Source of the DNA: Enterococcus alishanensis
GTDB taxonomy: Bacteria > Bacillota > Bacilli > Lactobacillales > Enterococcaceae
Assembly (NCBI RefSeq): GCF_019218635.1
Contig: NZ_JAHUZB010000001.1
Location: 558,001 to 622,000 of the forward strand
Direction: 5' to 3'
DNA length: 64,000 nt
Made by a program: the position numbers and the translations under genes
Shown: piece after piece, positions 34,708-43,912 of the stretch
How the letters are laid out: every line of letters starts with the position of its first letter
Position numbering within the stretch: position 1 is the first letter of the stretch
Notes under the pieces: generated by a model
Databases searched by the model: none
Told to the model about the DNA's origin: nothing
Seen by the model: only the letters and a program-made list of their open reading frames with translations

Positions 34708-34733
34708 AGAGTCTCGCTGGAGTCTCTTTTTTG
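34708..34733 (+). terminator. terminator after the M23 hydrolase gene
   Basis: AGAGTCTC and GAGTCTCT pair (one T-T mismatch) around GCTG, followed by TTTTTT. Confidence 0.75.
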
Positions 34734-34754
34734 TATGGAGGTGAATTTGTAGAA

Positions 34755-35306
34755 ATGGATTTCATAGGAGAACCAATTGCTGAAGAGGAATTCGTTGAAC
34801 ACTACCTATATTTGTTTGAATCTTCAATCCGTCAGTTGTGTGCCATCGATGAGTTTTTGCCAAAGGAAAAGGAATACCTTCAGGCAGAATATCGATGTGC
34901 ATGGCTGCTTTATCAGAAATTTGAAGCTGATCAAAATCGACCACCAGATTATCGGTATCTCAGTGACAGTGTGACAAATGCGGTGATTGCTCGTGAGTAT
35001 CTATTCCAAGAGCGAGAGAAAAATATCATGAATGCGGAACATTTTGCGGAACGATATATCAACCTTCTTTATTCTGAAGGGTTGCTTACACCAGTGATTT
35101 TTGGGGCGACAGATTTTGCGTTCATTAAACAAAGTGAGCGACATCGAGCAACAAAACGCTATGAAGAGGAGGATCACTTTACCGAAGGCTATGAAATGAT
35201 GCGTATTCAGAATAATCGGTTTCTGCAAAATTATGTGATCCAGCAATTAGCGGACAGCTTTCTTGATCTCTATTCTGTGTACATGAAAAAAAGACAGGAG
35301 GGATAA
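34755..35306 (+). CDS. hypothetical ICE protein
   Basis: A 183-residue, mainly helical acidic protein (DFIGEPIAEEEFVEHYLYLF; AEHFAERYINLLYSEG). No family recognised. The ATG at 34755 was chosen because GGAGGTGA lies about 10 bases upstream. It stands in the surface module between the hydrolase and the second LPXTG protein and shares a likely transcript with the genes that follow. Confidence 0.7.
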   Translation: MDFIGEPIAEEEFVEHYLYLFESSIRQLCAIDEFLPKEKEYLQAEYRCAWLLYQKFEADQNRPPDYRYLSDSVTNAVIAREYLFQEREKNIMNAEHFAERYINLLYSEGLLTPVIFGATDFAFIKQSERHRATKRYEEEDHFTEGYEMMRIQNNRFLQNYVIQQLADSFLDLYSVYMKKRQEG

Positions 35307-35310
35307 GCAT

Positions 35311-35649
35311 ATGTTTCGTTCACTGTTTGTCATTGGACTTCTAGCTCTTCTGATAAATGTTTTTCACTATCTTTTATGTTCAAAATTCGAGCGGATGCAG
35401 ATGAAAGACGCTTTATCTTGGAAGCAAGGGATCAAGCGGAATAGATATGAATTGTATTTAGCATTTGATGACGGGCGTTTTGCGTTCTATCACTTGTTCG
35501 CTAATTACTAAAATTATCAAGCGAATGACTTGTTACTGAAGCTCTTTGAGGGGAATTCTTTCGTTGAGATCGAAAAAATGGACGTGTTTTCTATTATCGG
35601 TGCTCACAAATTATCAGAATTGAATCTCAAAAGGTTTCGCTCAAGCTAG
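35311..35649 (+). pseudogene. small membrane protein gene with an in-frame stop
   Basis: The gene starts MFRSLFVIGLLALLINVF (one membrane helix) behind GGAGGG and reaches a TAA at codon 67 (35509-35511). The same frame then stays open for 45 more codons to TAG at 35647, reading NYQANDLLLKLFEG and so on with normal codon use. Either the product is naturally 66 residues or a nonsense change cut a 112-residue protein. FAFYHLFANY before the stop runs smoothly into what follows, so I favour a truncation. The function is unknown. Confidence 0.5.
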
Positions 35650-35670
35650 GAAAGAAAGGGCTGTTTTAGC

Positions 35671-36048
35671 ATGTCCAATTTTTTTACCTGGTATGAAGAT
35701 GAGCAATTTCGAGATTTTCATTTATTGATCGAAGCCGTTTTAAATTCCTTGAACCCAAAGAATCAACCGTTCGTTGGATTGCCAAAAGAAATGAAGATCA
35801 GATGCAAGAATGATCCAGCTGCTTATCAACGATACGTCAATCAGCGAGTTCGCTATATTAAAGAGAAAGAAGCGCAACGGTCGCAATTCATTAAATGGTG
35901 CAGCAGAGAAGTCATTGATCAATTTAAACAACTTTTTCCAGAGGTGGACGCTGTACAAATTGTGTCTGAAACCATTTCTGGACTGAATCAACTATTTTTA
36001 GAACGCTATGAGAGCAAGACAATTTACTCTTTAGAAATAAACTTTTAG
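35671..36048 (+). CDS. hypothetical ICE protein
   Basis: A 125-residue soluble protein, mostly helical (FRDFHLLIEAVLNSLNPKNQ; QRYVNQRVRYIKEKEAQRSQ). The ATG follows GAAAGGG. No family recognised. It lies between the disrupted small gene and the Pro-Glu repeat protein in the same orientation. Confidence 0.65.
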   Translation: MSNFFTWYEDEQFRDFHLLIEAVLNSLNPKNQPFVGLPKEMKIRCKNDPAAYQRYVNQRVRYIKEKEAQRSQFIKWCSREVIDQFKQLFPEVDAVQIVSETISGLNQLFLERYESKTIYSLEINF

Positions 36049-36065
36049 TGAATGGAGAAAAGTAT

Positions 36066-36797
36066 ATGAAAAAACGAATGATCACAACATTGGCGCTGAC
36101 CAGTATCACATTATATAGCCTTCATTTTAGTGAGCAGTTGGCACAAGCCAGTGAATTGAATGAACCAGCGATAGATCAAGTGGATCAGATGGTTTCAACA
36201 TCTGATGGATTAACTGAAGAATTGCCTGTTGAGTTACCAACAGACCCAGAATTACCGACTGATCCTGAATTACCAGGAGAACCCGAAACACCAGAGGTTC
36301 CCGAAACGCCAGAAGTACCGGAAACACCGGAAGTTCCAGAAACACCAGAAGTACCGGAGATACCAGAGGTTCCCGAAACACCAGAAGTTCCCGAAGTCCC
36401 AGAGAAGCCCGAACAGCCGGAAAAACCAAGTAAGCCAGAGCAACCCGCTCAACCAGAACAGCCTCAGACACCACAAGTACCGTCAATTCCAGTTAATAAT
36501 CCAGTGGCTGTTGTAATAAATCCAACTGTGGATGCACCTGTGGAAACGGTAACTGGCGAACAAATTGTTTCAGTGAGAGACGGTATTGCATACAAACAAA
36601 CAGCAGCCGGACTAACACCTATCGAAAGCGAAGCCACAACTTTACCGGATGGTAATATTTCCATCAAGGCCAAAGACGGTTCGATTAAAGTTTTACCTCA
36701 TACGGGGGAATCCGCTACGGGAAGTTTATCTGCATTAGGATTGGGCTTAATTTCATTGGTTAGAATGGTCTGGAGGAAACGGTTAATTAAACAATAA
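36066..36797 (+). CDS. LPXTG surface protein with Pro-Glu repeats
   Basis: A 243-residue wall protein. Signal peptide to about residue 29 (MKKRMITTLALTSITLYS ... QLAQA), then a long proline/glutamate stalk of PETPEV-type units (about 58-140) turning into PEQPEKPSKPEQP. A roughly 60-residue beta-like domain and LPHTG with membrane segment and basic tail follow. Stalks of this kind span the peptidoglycan. The ATG at 36066 was chosen over 36048, because GGAGAAA stands 8 bases upstream and it gives a clean signal peptide. It is likely a sortase substrate of the element. Confidence 0.85.
   Translation: MKKRMITTLALTSITLYSLHFSEQLAQASELNEPAIDQVDQMVSTSDGLTEELPVELPTDPELPTDPELPGEPETPEVPETPEVPETPEVPETPEVPEIPEVPETPEVPEVPEKPEQPEKPSKPEQPAQPEQPQTPQVPSIPVNNPVAVVINPTVDAPVETVTGEQIVSVRDGIAYKQTAAGLTPIESEATTLPDGNISIKAKDGSIKVLPHTGESATGSLSALGLGLISLVRMVWRKRLIKQ
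36229..36480 (+). repeat. low-complexity tandem repeats coding Pro-Glu stalk
   Basis: Units of about 18 bases encoding PETPEV are repeated with few changes (EVPETP, EIPEVP, EVPEKP). Such arrays change length by slippage. Long open frames in other phases across this region are artefacts of the repeat. Confidence 0.8.
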
Positions 36798-36831
36798 AGG
36801 GTTTTGACGATTGGAGGTTGTATTCCCTGGG

Positions 36832-37788
36832 ATGAAGAGACGGCTAATTAAAAAGAAAGAGAATACTACGAGTGAAAAAATACCGAAAGCACGAAAAATT
36901 CAGACAAAGGGAATGAGACGTGTTTTCTGGGGAGTGATCCTTTTTTTGAGTGTCTCTGGGGTTTTGGCGTTTCTTCAGACCCAGGGACTACGAATAAAAG
37001 TGAGTTTACTTAATAAAGAGGTTTCTGCGATCCAACAAAAAAGCAAAGATACCGCCAGCAATTCAGTAGTGCTCACTCCTGAAATTGAATCTTTCATGAA
37101 CCGTTTTGTGGCCTTGTATATGGCGATCTCTGAAGATAGTGATACTCAAAAGTTGAGAGAGGAAACCCTACTAAAAGAGTATTTTGCTCAAGGGATCAAA
37201 GAAGACAATTCGATCTTTTCTGGGAAGCGTACTTTAAAGGCAGCATCATTTGTTTCCTTAAAAAAAGTTTCTGGTGTTTCGACTGCCATATATAAAGTTA
37301 CTTATGTGATTGAAACTAACGGGGAAGAGGATCAATTAAAGGAAGTATCTGCTAGTCAATTACTAAATATTCCCTTTCAATCTTCTAAAGCTGGGAGTCG
37401 AGTGATTTCCTATCCCTATTTCACTGCCTTGAAGGAAAACAAAGAAAAAGCAAAAATTTTGGATTATGATCAGAACGATTTTAATTCTGTTGATGGCGAT
37501 ACTCGAAGAAAAGTGATGACCTATATTGAAGAATTCTTGGAAAAGTATGCGAAGAGTTCTTCAAAAGATATGCGCTATATGATGGACAATCCAGAAGGGC
37601 TGCAAGGTTCAGCAAGTATTGATCAGGTGACTGGTCAAGTGTTTAAGGAGAAAAAGTACTTCTTGGTTAAAGCAGCAGTCAAATTCAAAGATAGAGGGAC
37701 AGAGTTACTATGGCAAGAAAATATGTCGTTTGAAGTAGTAAAAAAATCCGACAAGTATTATGTCCAGAAACTAGACCATACTTGGTAG
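36832..37788 (+). CDS. tcpC: conjugative transfer protein TcpC (Tn916 Orf13)
   Basis: About 318 residues: a short basic cytoplasmic part, one membrane segment (about residues 33-52) and an extracellular region with two NTF2/VirB8-like modules, the second near 195-315 (YIEEFLEKYAKSSSKDMRYM ... WQENMSFEV). This is the TcpC/Orf13 plan; the protein assembles at the membrane as a VirB8-like part of the channel. The start is uncertain: ATG 36832 lies 14 bases after GGAGG, and TTG 36811 is an in-frame alternative. tcpD follows. Confidence 0.85.
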   Translation: MKRRLIKKKENTTSEKIPKARKIQTKGMRRVFWGVILFLSVSGVLAFLQTQGLRIKVSLLNKEVSAIQQKSKDTASNSVVLTPEIESFMNRFVALYMAISEDSDTQKLREETLLKEYFAQGIKEDNSIFSGKRTLKAASFVSLKKVSGVSTAIYKVTYVIETNGEEDQLKEVSASQLLNIPFQSSKAGSRVISYPYFTALKENKEKAKILDYDQNDFNSVDGDTRRKVMTYIEEFLEKYAKSSSKDMRYMMDNPEGLQGSASIDQVTGQVFKEKKYFLVKAAVKFKDRGTELLWQENMSFEVVKKSDKYYVQKLDHTW

Positions 37789-37806
37789 AAATGAGGGAAA
37801 GACAGA

Positions 37807-38025
37807 ATGGGATTAAAACAATTATCTGATTTTATACTGGAGCAAGGGAAATATGCGATCATCATGCTTGTTGTCTATTTAGCATCAAAGAATTTTGCGA
37901 AGTCAAAAGTGGTACAAATTATTTCGGCTTTTGTCGGTGGAGCCATTGCTTATTTCTTCTTGAATGATCCAGAAAAAGTTTTTGACGGCATGGGCACGAT
38001 TATTGAAAAGTTATTTGGAGGTTAA
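37807..38025 (+). CDS. tcpD: conjugative transfer protein TcpD
   Basis: A 72-residue membrane protein (MGLKQLSDFILEQGKYAIIM) with two hydrophobic stretches separated by SKNFAKSKVVQ and an amphipathic end FDGMGTIIEKLFGG. Size, topology and place between TcpC and TcpE match TcpD-family proteins. The tcpE ATG starts 2 bases after the stop. Confidence 0.8.
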   Translation: MGLKQLSDFILEQGKYAIIMLVVYLASKNFAKSKVVQIISAFVGGAIAYFFLNDPEKVFDGMGTIIEKLFGG

Positions 38026-38027
38026 TC

Positions 38028-38417
38028 ATGAAGTGGGAACCGTATAATTACTCGGTAGCGTTCAAAGAACCTTATCGGATACAAGATTTAGGTAATTTGG
38101 GTCGTTTGCCTGCGCCAATAGCCGTGGTAAATATCGGCAGTTTTATCTTAGTGCTGGGATTGATGTGGGGATTTTTTCGTGAATTCATTCAAAGCGTTTC
38201 AGAAACACTCCCATTTTTCCCAGCACTTTGTTATATAGGTCTTCCAGTAGCAAGCGTACTTCTACTAAATAAGGTTCAGCCAGATGGAAAGAAACTTCAC
38301 TACTATGTTTTCGATCTTATTCTTTATACTGTATCTATTCAATGGAGAAATGTAGTATTCTTCAACGGGTCGTCTTACAAGCGATCAGAAGTAGATAAGA
38401 AGATACATTTTAAATAA
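38028..38417 (+). CDS. tcpE: conjugative transfer protein TcpE (Tn916 Orf17)
   Basis: A 129-residue TcpE protein starting MKWEPYNYSVAFKEPYRIQD, with two membrane segments (about residues 36-54 and 63-82) and the C-terminal DGKKLHYYVFDLILY pattern typical of the family. It normally stands directly before the VirB4-like ATPase gene; here 2.9 kb with a P-type ATPase gene separate the two. The gap 38418-38660 contains a GGGGA/TCCCC hairpin (about 38529-38550) and a possible TACAAT -10, but no recognisable gene. Confidence 0.9.
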   Translation: MKWEPYNYSVAFKEPYRIQDLGNLGRLPAPIAVVNIGSFILVLGLMWGFFREFIQSVSETLPFFPALCYIGLPVASVLLLNKVQPDGKKLHYYVFDLILYTVSIQWRNVVFFNGSSYKRSEVDKKIHFK

Positions 38418-38660
38418 TCAATCCAAACAGTTGTATAAAACGGATTCTCCTTATGGGTAATACGAATATATTTTTTAATGGTGCTTATTTTTGATTTAGG
38501 GGCGCCTTTATTTTATTTTTTATGGGTAGGGGATGACTTGAAATTCCCCCCTGCTAAACAGTTACAATCTGCTAAAAAGTGCTCCTTATTTCTCGCATAT
38601 CCCTTCACAAAAACGTATGATGGAACAATCGATTTACAAAAAATGAAGGGAAGAATCGAT

Positions 38661-41180
38661 ATGAAAAAGATAAATTGGAATGGATTAAATAAGGAAGAAG
38701 TTGCACTTAAAAGGGATGAATTCGGGCTAAATCAGCTGGAACAAAAAAAGAAGGAACCTTTTTACATGAAGGTCTTTCATATTATTATGGAGCCGATGTT
38801 TTTACTTTTGATTATTGCAGCTTTGATCTACTTTTTTTTAGGTGAGCCTCAAGATGGTTTAATTATGCTGGTTTTTGTGGTAGTGATTATTGCCATAGAA
38901 GTGATACAAGAATGGAAAACGGATCAAACCTTGAATGCTTTAAAAGACCTTTCCGCACCAAAGATCAAGGTCGTTCGTGATGGTCAAACGAGTGAGATTT
39001 TAAGTCAAGAGTTGGTCCCCGGAGATTTAATGTTGATTGAAGAAGGGGTCAAAGTTCCTGCGGATGGTTTTGTCATTAAAGCTAACGATTTACGAATCAA
39101 TGAATCCTCTCTGACTGGCGAAGCCGAAGCCGTATGGAAAAAAATTGCGGAAGCAGAGGAATCATCATCAGAAGACTATTGGCGCGATGACTACGTGTAT
39201 ACTGGGACGCTGGTAACGACAGGTAGTGGAACAATCTTAGTCGATAAAATCGGTTCGCATACAGAGTATGGAAAAATTGGGAAACATTTGGCTACAGCGG
39301 AAGATGAAGCGACTCCTTTGGATAAGCAGATTGGAAAACTGGTTAAAGTCTGTGCGATCATAGCACTGATTTTCTTACTATTAGTCGCAGGAGTGACCTT
39401 TTTCAACGACGCTGATCTGCCGTTGAAGGATCGCTTTGTAGAAAGCATTTTATCAGGTATCACCATTGCGATGGCCATGATCCCTGAAGAGTTTCCAGTT
39501 GTATTGACGGTCTTTCTTTCTATGGGGGCATGGCGATTAGCGAAAAAAAATTCATTGATTAGAAAACTTCCTGCTGTTGAAACAATGGGAGCTGTTTCTG
39601 TTTTAGCTGTAGATAAAACTGGGACGATCACGGAAAACAAAATGACTGTCACAGAAATTTGGACGGTCTCAGGACAATCCGAAGATCGATTGATTGAAAC
39701 GATGGGCTTAGCCAGTGAAACCGATCCTTATGATCCAATGGAAATTGCGATGTTAGAATATGACGAAGCCCATGGTTGGAGTAAAGAGAAGCTGTTTAAC
39801 GGACCGCTAGTAAAAGAGTACCCTTTTACCGATGAGTTAAAAATGATGGGACATATCTGGCAACGAAACAATCAGATTGAAGTTACTGTAAAGGGATCAC
39901 CAGAAAGTGTGCTGAATATCTCAACGATTGGTTCAAAAGAAAAGGCAGAAATAATGAGCGTGATTGATCAATTCGCTCATGAAGGATTGCGCGTAATCGC
40001 AGTAGGAGAGCAAATCGTCTCATCGGAAAATGAGGTGCCAGCTTCCATTGAAGAGAGCGAGTTGGATTTTCTTGGGTTGATCGGTCTCTCTGATCCGCCA
40101 AGAAAGGGTGTCATGGAAGACATTCAACAGTGTCAGAAAGCTGGAATCAAAGTCGTGATGATCACTGGTGACAATGGAGTCACGGCTGGTGCGATTGCAC
40201 GAAAGGTTGCTATAGCTAATACCAATGAATTCATTACTGGAGCAGAGATCGACACATTGTCTGACAATGAGCTGATAGAAAAAGTAACGGATATTAATAT
40301 CTTCTCTCGTGTAACGCCAGAGCATAAAATGCGTATCGTTCAAGCCTTCAAAGCACGAGGAGAAGTTGTTGCCATGACCGGAGATGGCGTGAATGACGCG
40401 CCTGCATTAAAATATGCGGATATTGGGATTGCCATGGGCAAACGCGGATCGGAAGTTTCCAGAGAAGCCGCCGATTTGATTTTGATGGATGACAATTTTT
40501 CTACTATCGTAAACACCGTGAGAGATGGTCGCCGGATTTACGATAATATTAAAAAAGCGATTGGTTATATTTTTGTGATCCATATTCCGATCGCGTTGAC
40601 TGCGCTTTTTGGTCCAATACTCGGCATTCCACAAGCAGCGTTGCTTCTGTTACCAGTTCATGTGGTGCTGTTGGAATTAGTCATTGATCCTACCTGTTCC
40701 GTTGTGCTGGAAAGACAACCTAGTGAGCCGGATATCATGGATCGTCCGCCACGTGATCCAAAAGAAAGTATCCTAAGCAGAGGACTACTTTTCAAAAGTG
40801 TACTGCAAGGACTGTTCATTTTCTTGGCATCATTTTTGGTGTATTATTTTACATTACAACAAGATCCATCAAATGATGAGCTAGCCCGTACCATGGGGTT
40901 AGCCGTTTTGATCGTAGCCAATCTTTTCTTAGTGCAAGTTAATAGTTCGAATCATTTGTTTGGCATTCAAACATTTGTCAAATTGATTCACGATAAAGTC
41001 ATTTGGCTAATACTTGGCGGAACTATACTTGTTCTATTAGCTTTGATTTATTCACCGATTAATGGCTTTTTGGATTTAGCGCCATTATCTTTGTCACAAT
41101 TAGGAGTTTGTGCGATTTTAGGCATGGTCTCAGTTTGTTGGTACGATTTGGTTAAGTTAATAAGAGGAACATATAAATAG
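38661..41180 (+). CDS. P-type cation-transporting ATPase (P2-like), cargo gene
   Basis: An 839-residue P-type ATPase. The N-terminal cation-ATPase domain (NGLNKEEVALKRDEFGLNQL), actuator SSLTGEAEA near residue 155, transmembrane segment 4 with MIPEEFPVV near 275, phosphorylation site DKTGTITENKM near 318 and hinge TGDGVNDAPALKYADIGIAMG near 575 are all intact. PEEFP replaces PEGLP of calcium pumps, and there is no CPC motif of heavy-metal pumps, so the transported ion is unknown. The ATG at 38661 was chosen over 38643 and over a frame extending to 38478, which has no family sequence. A terminator follows. Its place inside the secretion operon marks it as cargo. Confidence 0.9.
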   Translation: MKKINWNGLNKEEVALKRDEFGLNQLEQKKKEPFYMKVFHIIMEPMFLLLIIAALIYFFLGEPQDGLIMLVFVVVIIAIEVIQEWKTDQTLNALKDLSAPKIKVVRDGQTSEILSQELVPGDLMLIEEGVKVPADGFVIKANDLRINESSLTGEAEAVWKKIAEAEESSSEDYWRDDYVYTGTLVTTGSGTILVDKIGSHTEYGKIGKHLATAEDEATPLDKQIGKLVKVCAIIALIFLLLVAGVTFFNDADLPLKDRFVESILSGITIAMAMIPEEFPVVLTVFLSMGAWRLAKKNSLIRKLPAVETMGAVSVLAVDKTGTITENKMTVTEIWTVSGQSEDRLIETMGLASETDPYDPMEIAMLEYDEAHGWSKEKLFNGPLVKEYPFTDELKMMGHIWQRNNQIEVTVKGSPESVLNISTIGSKEKAEIMSVIDQFAHEGLRVIAVGEQIVSSENEVPASIEESELDFLGLIGLSDPPRKGVMEDIQQCQKAGIKVVMITGDNGVTAGAIARKVAIANTNEFITGAEIDTLSDNELIEKVTDINIFSRVTPEHKMRIVQAFKARGEVVAMTGDGVNDAPALKYADIGIAMGKRGSEVSREAADLILMDDNFSTIVNTVRDGRRIYDNIKKAIGYIFVIHIPIALTALFGPILGIPQAALLLLPVHVVLLELVIDPTCSVVLERQPSEPDIMDRPPRDPKESILSRGLLFKSVLQGLFIFLASFLVYYFTLQQDPSNDELARTMGLAVLIVANLFLVQVNSSNHLFGIQTFVKLIHDKVIWLILGGTILVLLALIYSPINGFLDLAPLSLSQLGVCAILGMVSVCWYDLVKLIRGTYK

Positions 41181-41241
41181 ATATTTTGAAGAATGCACAA
41201 TTAAAAAATTTAAGCGATATAAATGAAAGTCTCACTTATTT

Positions 41242-41280
41242 CTCTAAGTAACTTTTTCAGAAGTACTTAGAGTTTTTTAT
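41242..41280 (+). terminator. terminator after the P-type ATPase gene
   Basis: CTCTAAGTA (41242-41250) and TACTTAGAG (41264-41272) form a perfect 9-bp stem followed by TTTTTTAT. It lies upstream of the virB4-like gene, so that gene needs read-through or its own promoter. Confidence 0.88.
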
Positions 41281-41316
41281 TAATAGATATGATGATTTTA
41301 GTTTGGAGGGGAAGAG

Positions 41317-43833
41317 ATGACTAATACTAAAAGTCCTGTTCGTATGATCAAGGATAATTTGTTATTGTCAGGTGACAATAATATTTGGGCTTATTATCAA
41401 GTGTCACCAAAAACGATTTCGCAAAATAATCCCAAAGCAGTTCAAGAGAATAAGGAACAGATGGCAAATTTGATGCAGTTACTGGCACCGTATGAGGATG
41501 TTGAGTTGATTATGTTTCCTCGAACGATGAATTTATCTAGTCGATTTACAAAATTATCTGAAGGTTTTGATCAAAAAAATTCTGATCTTGGGGAATACTA
41601 TTCCCAGGAAACAGTCAGTTTATTGGAGAGAGAAGGTACGGTTTACCGACCTTCTTTTTTGTTGGGTTTGAAGGTGAAGGATCAATATATTGCTGAAAAC
41701 TTTAAAGATGTGTTCAAGAAAGTCTCATCTGAGATAGCAGATGAAGTTCTAGGTTTTGTTGGATATGAATTGACGGACGGTGAATCGATTTTAGACCAAG
41801 TGGCTTCTATTTCAAAAGAAATTACTCAACTTCTCTATTCGTTTTCGATTCGTCCATTGGATAAAACTGAAATGATCTATGTAAATCGTTTGCAATACAT
41901 CAGAGGCATGCCACACAAAATTGAAGACGAAAACCATTGGCAGGATATTGAGGATATTCAATCAGCGATTATTCGGTCGCTGAAAAACGGGAAAGGTATT
42001 TTGAAAATCGAAGATGAACTGGGAGAAAGCTATTTATCCATTTTGCCAATTGGGACTTTTCCAGATAATATGAGCAATATGAACATTTTTCAGTTCGCTC
42101 AAGATTTGAATTTCCCTGTAGAATTCCGAATGAAGCTCCATTATCCCGAACTAAACGGTTCGCAAGGACTTCAAATACGAGCAGGTTGGTTGAATAATCG
42201 ATTTAAGGATGAACAAAGTGATCAGGAGAAGCACGGAGATGAACCAACAGATCGTGTTTTGACAATTCGTTATTTGCTGAAGCACATGAGGGAACGCATG
42301 AGTAATAATGAACCGATCATTGACTGGTTGGGGTGCTTTGTTGTGTACGGCAACACGAAAGAAGAAGTCCGACAGCGGAGCTTATCTATCATCAAATTAC
42401 TGAGTCAAAGTGTGAAAGTCTGTCGAGGAAAAAACGATCAAATCAAATTGTTTTATAAGCTCCTGATGGGTCATCCGTTAGGAAGTCAAATGCATTGGAA
42501 GCAGCGAACCAATGTTGATGCTATTGCTGAGCTGCTATTTGGTACGATTACCGAATTGGGAATGGATTCGGGCTGGTATATTGGGCGACAAGATGTTGTC
42601 GGCTTGAAGGGTTCCAAAGGTGAAAAAACTGAATTAGAAGAACTCATTTATGCCTCAAATAAATATGTCTTTCTAAATCCATTGGCTATCGCTGAAGGGA
42701 TTAAAGGAGCACTGTATGATGCACCACACATGGCGGTCACCGGAAAAACTGGTAAAGGTAAAACGTTTCTAGTCGGACTAATCTTTCTTTATAGTTCCTT
42801 TTTAGAAGCTAAGAGTCTTTTTATCGATCCAAAAGGTGAAAAGAAAAAATGGTTTAGAAAACTGACCAATAATCCTTATTACCAACAGAATTATCCATTA
42901 TTTGTCCAGCATCTAAACAGCATTAACTATGTGACGTTGGATGTAAGTAAAGAAGAGAATTATGGAGTATTAGACCCGTTTGTTTATCTGAATAGAATCG
43001 ATGCAAAACAGGTGGCTCAAGATATGATCAATGAATTAAGTCCGTTAGGAAAAGATCATAAATTAAAAGGAGCCGTGCTTGAAGGTATTCAAAAAGTGTT
43101 ATACCAACGAGAAAAAGGAGAACAAGTGGGATTAATGCATGTTATTGATTGGTTAGAGGATCATGGTGATGAAAAGATAAATGAATATGGCCGTTTTCTG
43201 CACCTAACAATTATCGACTCTATTTTACGTCTTGGCTTCAGTTATGGCGAAAATGCTGGTCTTGATTTTAAAGAAAAAACAACCGTTCTAGAAATTCAAG
43301 ACTTAACGCTACCCAAAGACGATATTTCACCTGAACTGTATTCGGATGCGGACAGAAAGGCGCTCTGCTTGATGATCAGTTTAGGGCGTTTTTGCGAGAT
43401 GTTCGGGAAACGGGATATCGAACAAAAGACGGCAGTTTACTTTACCGAGGCTTGGGTTTTTTATAAATCAAATTCAGGTCGGGCGATCATTTCATCAATG
43501 GCTCGTGTGGGTCGATCTCAGATGAATCAGTTAGTGTTAGATACTCAGTTTATTGATGATCTAGGCACAGAAGATGAAAAGGGGAATTATGGAATTGTCT
43601 TTGCTTTCGATGAAGATAGCGAGCGAGATAAAATTCTTACTCATTTAGGTTTAGAGTGTAATGAGGTAAATCGAAAAGAAATGAAACGAATGATTAAGGG
43701 TCAATGCTGGATGCGTGATATTTATGGACGAGTTGGAAAGTTGAATGTCCATAGTTTATTTGAGGAATTCACCGAAGCGTTGAAAACGACAGAGAAAACC
43801 AGTAATAGTGAGGCAGAGGAACAAGTTGTTTAG
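41317..43833 (+). CDS. VirB4-like conjugation ATPase (Tn916 Orf16, TcpF/ConE type)
   Basis: An 838-residue secretion ATPase. The N-terminal half is the VirB4 N domain (SPVRMIKDNLLLSGDNNIWAY). Walker A is TGKTGKGKTFL near residue 475. A Walker-B-like TEAWVFY lies near 711 and a later ARVGRSQMNQLVLDTQ near 730. It powers assembly or substrate transfer of the conjugation channel at the inner membrane face. GGAGGGG precedes the ATG. Downstream is a lipoprotein gene not present in minimal Tn916. Confidence 0.92.
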   Translation: MTNTKSPVRMIKDNLLLSGDNNIWAYYQVSPKTISQNNPKAVQENKEQMANLMQLLAPYEDVELIMFPRTMNLSSRFTKLSEGFDQKNSDLGEYYSQETVSLLEREGTVYRPSFLLGLKVKDQYIAENFKDVFKKVSSEIADEVLGFVGYELTDGESILDQVASISKEITQLLYSFSIRPLDKTEMIYVNRLQYIRGMPHKIEDENHWQDIEDIQSAIIRSLKNGKGILKIEDELGESYLSILPIGTFPDNMSNMNIFQFAQDLNFPVEFRMKLHYPELNGSQGLQIRAGWLNNRFKDEQSDQEKHGDEPTDRVLTIRYLLKHMRERMSNNEPIIDWLGCFVVYGNTKEEVRQRSLSIIKLLSQSVKVCRGKNDQIKLFYKLLMGHPLGSQMHWKQRTNVDAIAELLFGTITELGMDSGWYIGRQDVVGLKGSKGEKTELEELIYASNKYVFLNPLAIAEGIKGALYDAPHMAVTGKTGKGKTFLVGLIFLYSSFLEAKSLFIDPKGEKKKWFRKLTNNPYYQQNYPLFVQHLNSINYVTLDVSKEENYGVLDPFVYLNRIDAKQVAQDMINELSPLGKDHKLKGAVLEGIQKVLYQREKGEQVGLMHVIDWLEDHGDEKINEYGRFLHLTIIDSILRLGFSYGENAGLDFKEKTTVLEIQDLTLPKDDISPELYSDADRKALCLMISLGRFCEMFGKRDIEQKTAVYFTEAWVFYKSNSGRAIISSMARVGRSQMNQLVLDTQFIDDLGTEDEKGNYGIVFAFDEDSERDKILTHLGLECNEVNRKEMKRMIKGQCWMRDIYGRVGKLNVHSLFEEFTEALKTTEKTSNSEAEEQVV

Positions 43834-43912
43834 ATTTATTATTACCTTATAGACAAAGCAAACCATTAATTGCTATACTTTTACTCATATTTGTGAAAAG
43901 GAATGATATTGA

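Noticed and set aside
36127-36516. Open frames in other phases over the Pro-Glu repeat
   Set aside because: Repeats of 18 bases keep several frames open; only the frame with signal peptide and LPHTG is coding.
38478-38660. N-terminal extension of the P-type ATPase
   Set aside because: The extra residues do not match the family, and a normal start with upstream purines lies at 38661.
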